Below are positions 23,699-28,068 of a stretch of 28,068 bases of DNA, piece by piece. Position 1 is the first letter of the stretch, and each line of letters opens with the position of its first letter. Position numbers and translations under genes: made by a program. Under the pieces are notes generated by a model. That model had not been told where the DNA came from. It made no database searches and worked only from the letters and a program-made list of their open reading frames with translations. The stretch covers positions 1-28,068 of the forward strand of contig CALGYL010000386.1 of the NCBI GenBank assembly GCA_937934775.1. Direction: 5' to 3'. This stretch comes from an uncultured Clostridia bacterium (GTDB lineage Bacteria > Bacillota > Clostridia > Christensenellales > Aristaeellaceae).

Positions 23699-24472
23699 CT
23701 AGAGATTCTTTGTGTTCCCGAGCGCCCTGTACTGTTCGCTGAGTTTTTTCCCGGAATCCTTCAGGTAGTTCACGCAGCGCAGAAAGCGCTCCGGATTCCT
23801 CATCAGGTCTGACTCTCCGGAAATGCCCAGGCTGTGGGAGGCATAGCCGTACACATCGAACACCGGAACCGCCACGCAGCAGACCTTGCTCGAGTATTCC
23901 TCCAGGTCCAGCGCGTACCCCTGCTCCCGGATCTGGTCAAACTGCGTGAACAGCTCGCTGATGTCGCAGATGGTGTTGTCGGTGTAGTCGGACATTTCGC
24001 TGGCTTCCAGAAGCCTGTGGGCTTCGGCGGGCTGCATGTAGGCCAGAATGCACTTGCCCACCGCGCTGCAGTGGAACGGCTCGGTCATGCCGGGCATGAC
24101 GGGGTCCTTCATGAAGCGGTTCTTGGCGCTTTTGATCTGGTCGATGACGAACACGCGGTTGTTGTGCATCGCGCATAGGTGCGCGGTCTCCTGGGTCAGT
24201 TCCGTGAGCCGCTGCAGCACCGGCCGGGCCAGATCCATGATCTGGTGGTTGCTGGCCACGTGGTAGCTGAACAGGAGCGGCCCTACGCTCAGCGAGTACT
24301 TTTGCGTTTCCTCGTTTTTGTACACCATGTTGTGCTGCACCATGGTGCTGAGTATGCGTGAAACGGTGCTCTTGTCGATGTCAAAGGCGGAGGCGATTTC
24401 GGTGACGCCCGCGCTTTTTCGCTTGGATAAGTATTCCAAAATGGACAGGCCCCGGTCGAGCGAATGAATCAT
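23699..24472 (-). CDS. IclR-family transcriptional regulator
   Basis: 257 residues from ATG 24472 with AGGAGG upstream. The N-terminal winged helix (SLDRGLSILEYLSKRKSAGVTEIASAFDIDKSTVSRILSTMVQHNMV) is the IclR type. The effector domain follows with ETAHLCAMHNNRVFVIDQI, FHCSAVGKCILAYM (family SA.GKA.LA) and VCCVAVPVFDVYGYASHSLGISG. IclR proteins are tetrameric repressors or activators responding to small acids or sugars. This one probably controls the dehydrogenase-ThuA operon upstream and the divergent thiamine-diphosphate gene, and itself. Confidence 0.92.
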   Translation of the reverse strand: MIHSLDRGLSILEYLSKRKSAGVTEIASAFDIDKSTVSRILSTMVQHNMVYKNEETQKYSLSVGPLLFSYHVASNHQIMDLARPVLQRLTELTQETAHLCAMHNNRVFVIDQIKSAKNRFMKDPVMPGMTEPFHCSAVGKCILAYMQPAEAHRLLEASEMSDYTDNTICDISELFTQFDQIREQGYALDLEEYSSKVCCVAVPVFDVYGYASHSLGISGESDLMRNPERFLRCVNYLKDSGKKLSEQYRALGNTKNL

Positions 24473-24492
24473 GGAATCTGCCTCCTGTCTAT

Positions 24493-24521
24493 ATTATCGC
24501 GCATTGCGAGGCGCGTGACAA
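24493..24521 (-). promoter_or_regulatory. Promoter of the iclR gene with internal palindrome
   Basis: Read leftward: TTGTCA (24521-24516), 17-bp spacer, GATAAT (24498-24493), 21 bp before the start codon. An inverted repeat TCGC-GCATT-GCGA (24497-24509, plus-strand reading) lies across the spacer and -10, a natural position for autorepression. Confidence 0.65.
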
Positions 24522-24569
24522 CCTGAGTTTTGTCGAAACGGGCGATTCTTGCTGGAAAAACCGAAAATT

Positions 24570-24606
24570 TCAGGGTTCTGCCTGCGGCAAGCGGACAGAA
24601 CCCTGA
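24570..24606 (-). terminator. Intrinsic terminator of the dehydrogenase-ThuA operon
   Basis: Read leftward: TCAGGGTTCTG, 15-nt loop, CAGAACCCTGA, an 11-bp perfect stem, followed by AAATTTTCGGTTTTT (24569-24555). It starts 17 bp after the thuA-like stop. It separates that operon from iclR, which has its own promoter. Confidence 0.75.
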
Positions 24607-24622
24607 GATTTCTTTGCGGGAG

Positions 24623-25351
24623 CTATTCCAGCGGTTCGAGGGGCGCGGGATTCAGGTGGGGCACTTCGTCCACGCGATAAGACGGCGCCGCCCATCGCAC
24701 GGCATTTTGAAGGACCTTTTGCACATTCGCGTCGTGGAAGATCGGGTACGTCTCGTGCCCGGGCTGGAAGTAGAAAATCCGACCGTTGCCGCGGCGGTAG
24801 GTGATTCCGGAGCGGAAGAGCTCGCCGCTTTGAAACCAGCCCAGGAGCAGCAGTTCTTCCGGCGCGGGGATGTCGAACCGCTCCCCGTACATCTCTTCGT
24901 GGGGCAGTTCAAAGAATGCGGGCAGCCCTTGGGTGATCGGGTGGTTGGGCTCGACCACGAACAGCCGCTCGCGCTCGCCGCTCTCCCGCCACCGGAGACG
25001 GCAGGTAGTCCCCATAAGCCCGGTGAACACCTTGGACAGGTGGGCCGAGTGCAGCGCGATCAGGCCCATGCCGCACTGGACCTGCAAAATCACCCGCCGG
25101 GCGGTCTCGTCCAGCACGTCGTCGTGGCGCATATGACCCCAGTAGACCAGTACGTCGGTTTCCTGGAGCGCCGCCGCGCTCAGACCCTGCTCCGGGTCGT
25201 CCAGCGTGGCGGTCTTCACCTCAAACTCGCCTGTTGCGAGAATGGCCTCCGCGATGGCGCCGTGGATGCCCCGGGGATACAGCCGGACCACTTCCGGATT
25301 GTGCTGCTCGTGGTAGTTCTCGTTCCAGACCAGAACACGGGTCTTCTTCAT
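24623..25351 (-). CDS. ThuA-like protein
   Basis: 242 residues from ATG 25351 with AAAGGACGG upstream. It begins KKTRVLVWNENYHEQHNPEVVRLYPRGIHGAIAE and contains TDVLVYWGHMRHDDV, GMGLIALHSAHLSKVF, LFVVEPNHPITQGLPAFFEL and GRIFYFQPGHETYPIFHD. These are the landmarks of the ThuA family, a glutamine-amidotransferase-like fold without an obvious catalytic Cys. ThuA of Sinorhizobium takes part in trehalose/maltitol catabolism with ThuB, but many relatives occur with other sugar-oxidation genes. It follows the dehydrogenase by 30 bp in one operon. The reaction here is unknown. Confidence 0.88.
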   Translation of the reverse strand: MKKTRVLVWNENYHEQHNPEVVRLYPRGIHGAIAEAILATGEFEVKTATLDDPEQGLSAAALQETDVLVYWGHMRHDDVLDETARRVILQVQCGMGLIALHSAHLSKVFTGLMGTTCRLRWRESGERERLFVVEPNHPITQGLPAFFELPHEEMYGERFDIPAPEELLLLGWFQSGELFRSGITYRRGNGRIFYFQPGHETYPIFHDANVQKVLQNAVRWAAPSYRVDEVPHLNPAPLEPLE

Positions 25352-25381
25352 ATTGGCCGTCCTTTCGTACGCTTTGATCGG

Positions 25382-26887
25382 CTAGATGGTTCCGTCCCAG
25401 GTGGATACCTTTTCCTTACGGATCTCCTCCTCGTCAAACCAGCGGCTGGTCACTGTCTTGGACTCGGTGAAGAACAGGACCGCGTCCTTGCCGTGGCAGT
25501 GGAGATCCCCGAAGAAGCTCTTCTTGTGGCCGGTAAAGGAGAATACGCCTGCGGGCACCGGGATGCCCACATTGATGCCCACCATGCCGCCGTGGGTTTT
25601 GCGGGCGAATTCCCGCGCGTAGTGGCCGCTCTGGGTAAAGATCACCGAACCGTTGGCAAAGGGGTTGGCGTTCATCAGCGCCAAGCCTTCCTCAAAGTCC
25701 CGGACGCGCTTGATGCAGAGCACCGGCCCGAAGATCTCCTCGTTGCCGATGGACATCTCCGGCGTGACGCGGTCGAAGATCGTGTGGCCCACATAGAACC
25801 CATTCTCGTAGCCGGGCACAATGCAGCCCCGACCGTCCAGCACCAATTCGGCGCCCTCCCGGACGCCCTTGTCGATCCATGCCGTGACAGACTGACGGTG
25901 GGCTTGGGTCACCACCGGCCCCAGATGGGTCTCCTTGGCGTAGGCCGGACCAATCTTCTGCGCCTTGCACAGCCGCACCAGTTCCCGGACCAGCTCGTCC
26001 GCAATCGCCTCCTCAGCCACCACCACCGGCAGCGCCATGCAGCGTTCGCCCGCGCAGCCGAAGGCGCTGTTCATGATGCCCGCGGCGGTACGGGTGATGG
26101 GCGCGTCCTTCAAAACCAGAGCATGGTTCTTGGCCTCGCACAGCGCCTGCACCCGCTTGCCCGCAGCCGCGGCCGTCGCGTAAACGTGCAGGCCGACCTG
26201 CGTGCTGCCCACGAACGTGACGCCTGAAACGTCCGGATGGGTGAGCAGCAGCTCCGCCTCGTTCCGGGAGCAGGTGATCACGTTCAAAACGCCGGCCGGG
26301 AACCCGGCTTCTTGGTAGAGCGCCGCGAAGCGCAGGCTGGTCATGGGCGTACCGCTGGCCGCCTTCAGTACATAAGTGTTGCCGCAGGCGATGGCCAGCG
26401 GCGCCATCCAGCCCATCGGGATCATCGCCGGAAAGTTCCAGGGTGCGATGCCCGCGAACACACCCAGCGGCTCGCGGTAGCGCACGGTGTCGAATCCGGA
26501 GCTGACGTTCATCAGGCCCTCGCCCATCAGAAGCGTCGGGATGGAGCAGGCGAATTCGGTCATCTCCTGCGCCTTTTGCACGTCGCCCGCGGCCTCGCTC
26601 CAAGTTTTGCCGTTTTCGCGAGCCACCAGCATGGTCAGTTCGTCAAAGTGCTGCGCAATCAGGTTGCGCAGCTTGAAAAAGTACTGGGCGCGCTTGTGGG
26701 GCGGCGTTTCGGACCAGGCCGGGTAAGCGTCTTTGGCGCAGGCGATGGCGCGCTCCACCTCCTTTTGCGTGCAGCAGGGCGTTTGGGCGATCACTTCTCC
26801 GGTGGAAGGATCGAAGATATCCATGGTTTTCGAGGACTCGGACGGCGTAAACTCACCGCGAATGAACGGGCGGAGCAGTTCGGGCAT
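25382..26887 (-). CDS. CoA-acylating methylmalonate-semialdehyde dehydrogenase (MmsA/IolA-like)
   Basis: 501 residues from ATG 26887 with AAGGAGG upstream. It is an aldehyde dehydrogenase with PWNFPAMIPMGWMAPLAIACGNTYVLK and the nucleophile Cys283 in FGCAGERCMALPVVV. The usual ALDH catalytic Glu region reads CEAKNH (residues 250-255), the form found in CoA-dependent methylmalonate-semialdehyde dehydrogenases (GAKNH). NEEIFGPVLCIKRV and NPFANGSVIFTQSG also fit MmsA/IolA. Such enzymes convert malonate or methylmalonate semialdehyde to acetyl- or propionyl-CoA in inositol and valine catabolism. No iolBCEG genes are in view, so the pathway is not fixed. Confidence 0.9.
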   Translation of the reverse strand: MPELLRPFIRGEFTPSESSKTMDIFDPSTGEVIAQTPCCTQKEVERAIACAKDAYPAWSETPPHKRAQYFFKLRNLIAQHFDELTMLVARENGKTWSEAAGDVQKAQEMTEFACSIPTLLMGEGLMNVSSGFDTVRYREPLGVFAGIAPWNFPAMIPMGWMAPLAIACGNTYVLKAASGTPMTSLRFAALYQEAGFPAGVLNVITCSRNEAELLLTHPDVSGVTFVGSTQVGLHVYATAAAAGKRVQALCEAKNHALVLKDAPITRTAAGIMNSAFGCAGERCMALPVVVAEEAIADELVRELVRLCKAQKIGPAYAKETHLGPVVTQAHRQSVTAWIDKGVREGAELVLDGRGCIVPGYENGFYVGHTIFDRVTPEMSIGNEEIFGPVLCIKRVRDFEEGLALMNANPFANGSVIFTQSGHYAREFARKTHGGMVGINVGIPVPAGVFSFTGHKKSFFGDLHCHGKDAVLFFTESKTVTSRWFDEEEIRKEKVSTWDGTI

Positions 26888-26920
26888 CGAATCTCAACCT
26901 CCTTATAGCCTGAGGGAATA

Positions 26921-26948
26921 AATATACTTTGTCATAGCGGGCAGTCAA
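26921..26948 (-). promoter_or_regulatory. Promoter of the dehydrogenase-ThuA operon
   Basis: Read leftward: TTGACT (26948-26943), 16-bp spacer, TATATT (26926-26921), 33 bp before the start codon. Strong SigA match. Confidence 0.7.
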
Positions 26949-26971
26949 AGTCAATCGCGCGGCGCGGGTCT

Positions 26972-26988
26972 GTTGCGCAGAACGCAAC
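26972..26988. promoter_or_regulatory. IclR-type operator candidate
   Basis: GTTGCG-CAGAA-CGCAAC, a perfect 6+6 inverted repeat with a 5-nt spacer, closely resembles operators known for several IclR-family regulators (GTTGCG...CGCAAC type). It lies between the divergent promoters at 26921-26948 and 27030-27057, 24 bp behind one -35 and 42 bp before the other. An iclR gene is nearby. Confidence 0.55.
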
Positions 26989-27029
26989 CTGCTTTAATAC
27001 AATGTGGTTGCAGCATGTTCAACAGTGAA

Positions 27030-27057
27030 TTGCAATCCGAGCGCCCAGACAGATAAT
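27030..27057 (+). promoter_or_regulatory. Promoter of the thiamine-diphosphate enzyme gene
   Basis: TTGCAA (27030-27035), 16-bp spacer, GATAAT (27052-27057). It gives a leader of about 55 nt before the start at 27119. Confidence 0.5.
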
Positions 27058-27118
27058 GAAATATAGGTTTTGCAAGGCGAAACGGCGGCGAGAATTCATG
27101 ACTTGGAGGGGTTGGACT

Positions 27119-28021
27119 ATGATGCTGACCGGCGGCCAGATCATCGTGGAAACGCTGAAACGCGAGCGCGTTCCATATATCCTGGGCATACCGGGCCACG
27201 GTATACTGAGCTTGTTTGACGCGATTCGCGAAGGTGAGTCGAAAGGGGATATCAAATACCTGCAGGTAAAACACGAACAGACGGCCGCGCACATGGCGGA
27301 CGCCTACTTCCGGATGACGGGACGTCCGCTGGCGACGATCTCATCCATCGGCCCGGGTTCCCTGAACCTACCGATTGGACTGGCGACGGCGTATGTGGAC
27401 TCCAGCGCCATGATCTCCTTCTGCGGGGACACCCACGTGCACATGAAGGGCGTCGGGGTGCTGCAGGAAATCGAGCGATATCAGGACAGCAACTTCATCC
27501 GGGCGCTGGAGCCGCTGGTCAAGCGCGCTTGGCGCGCCGAGTCAGCGGAGCAGTTGCCGCGCATCCTGAACCGTGCTTTCGCCCAGATGCTGAAGGGCCG
27601 GCCGGGACCTGTGGCGGTTGCGCTGCCGATGGACGTGCAGGCGGCGTCCGCGGAGGTTGATCTGCCCGGGGCGGCGCCCGAGCGGACGCAGACCGCGGGG
27701 AAAGCCGACGAGGAGAGCATCGCGGCCGCGATTTCCCTGATGAAATCCGCCAGGCGGCCGGTGATCCTGGCGGGCGGCGCTTCGCTGAGGACGCGGGCGG
27801 CGGCGCGGCTCCAGGCGATGGCCGAGGCGTGGGGCGCGGCGGTGGTGACCACGCTGGCGGGCAAGAGCGCCTTCCCGGAGGATCACCCGCTGTACGCGTA
27901 CCACACCGGCAGCAAGGGTACGCCCGTGGGGCTTGCCATCACCAGCCAGGCCGATGTGATCCTGGCCGTCGGCACGCGCTTCGCGGACGAGACGACCAGT
28001 TCCTACCGCGACGGCGTCAGC
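27119..28021 (+). CDS. Thiamine-diphosphate enzyme, acetolactate-synthase-like (3' truncated)
   Basis: 301 codons of what is normally about 550. ATG 27119, directly followed by a second ATG, has GGAGGGG seven bases upstream. The protein begins MMLTGGQIIVETLKRERVPY and has GIPGHGILSLFDAI. The catalytic Glu53 lies in VKHEQTAAHMADAYFRMTGRP, followed by SIGPGSLNLPIGLATAY. This is the PYR domain of acetolactate synthase, benzoylformate decarboxylase and related enzymes. The middle domain follows (RPVILAGGASLRTRA ... DVILAVGTRF). The PP domain with the GDG motif is missing because the contig ends. The exact reaction cannot be told; ketoacid decarboxylation or carboligation is typical. Divergent from the dehydrogenase operon and probably co-regulated. 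Confidence 0.88.
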
Positions 28022-28068
28022 AGATCGGAAGAGCACACGTCTGAACTCCAGTCACTTAGGCATCTCGT
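28022..28068. other. Illumina TruSeq adapter, artefact
   Basis: From 28022 the sequence reads AGATCGGAAGAGC and continues exactly as the TruSeq indexed adapter. Bases 28056-28061 are the index TTAGGC, followed by ATCTCGT of the flow-cell primer. This is untrimmed library adapter, not genomic DNA. The preceding gene should be treated as ending at the contig end. Confidence 0.98.

Noticed and set aside
24530..26227. 565-codon plus-strand frame opposite the ThuA and dehydrogenase genes
   Set aside because: Both minus-strand genes show clear family motifs, start signals and a shared terminator; the plus-strand translation has no recognisable domain.
27119..28021. IolD (trihydroxycyclohexanedione hydrolase) as identity of the thiamine-diphosphate enzyme
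   Set aside because: Tempting next to an MmsA/IolA-like gene, but the KHEQTAAHMADAYFRMTGRP segment follows the acetolactate-synthase pattern and no other iol gene is present.

Overview
The window looks like a complete metagenomic contig from an uncultured Gram-positive Clostridia-type bacterium. Strong AGGAGG-like ribosome binding sites, SigA-type promoters, LicD and CDP-glycerol wall-polymer genes and IclR/AraC regulators point to Firmicutes. Most of the contig is GC-rich, with one AT-rich island at about 18.1-20.0 kb. A Christensenellales-like lineage would fit the non-lipidated solute-binding proteins, but that is a guess. Both ends are assembly ends. The left end stops inside a 55-bp exact repeat of a surface-protein gene. 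The last 47 bases are Illumina TruSeq adapter carrying index TTAGGC, not genome.

Layout. (1) 1-3762: the 3' part of a repetitive MBG-domain surface protein, then a family 5 solute-binding protein with an extra N-terminal beta-sandwich domain. (2) 3801-4710: an IS5-family insertion sequence whose transposase needs a -1 ribosomal frameshift at A_AAA_AAG. (3) 4833-14506: a carbohydrate locus with an AraC regulator, a sugar ABC importer (binding protein and two permeases, no ATPase), a GH127 beta-L-arabinofuranosidase, a structured palindrome-rich spacer, a GH146-like enzyme on the opposite strand, and a second AraC regulator divergent from it. This probably imports and trims beta-L-arabinofuranose-containing oligosaccharides. 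(4) 14507-23343: a surface phosphopolymer cluster. Leftward from 18.03 kb run tagF-like, SDR epimerase/dehydratase and IspD/TarI-like genes. Rightward run a GT2 glycosyltransferase, TagD and LicD. A pyruvyltransferase-like gene coupled to a second licD lies beyond, with a decayed licD fragment upstream of it. Together they would make CDP-activated glycerol and perhaps a second CDP-alditol or sugar, polymerise them and decorate the glycan with phospho-substituents. (5) 23699-28021: an IclR regulator, a ThuA-like protein and a methylmalonate-semialdehyde dehydrogenase-like enzyme, with a divergent thiamine-diphosphate enzyme cut off by the contig end. An IclR-type palindrome lies between the divergent promoters.

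No tRNA, rRNA, CRISPR array or phage gene was recognised. All calls are from reading motifs. No database search was run.
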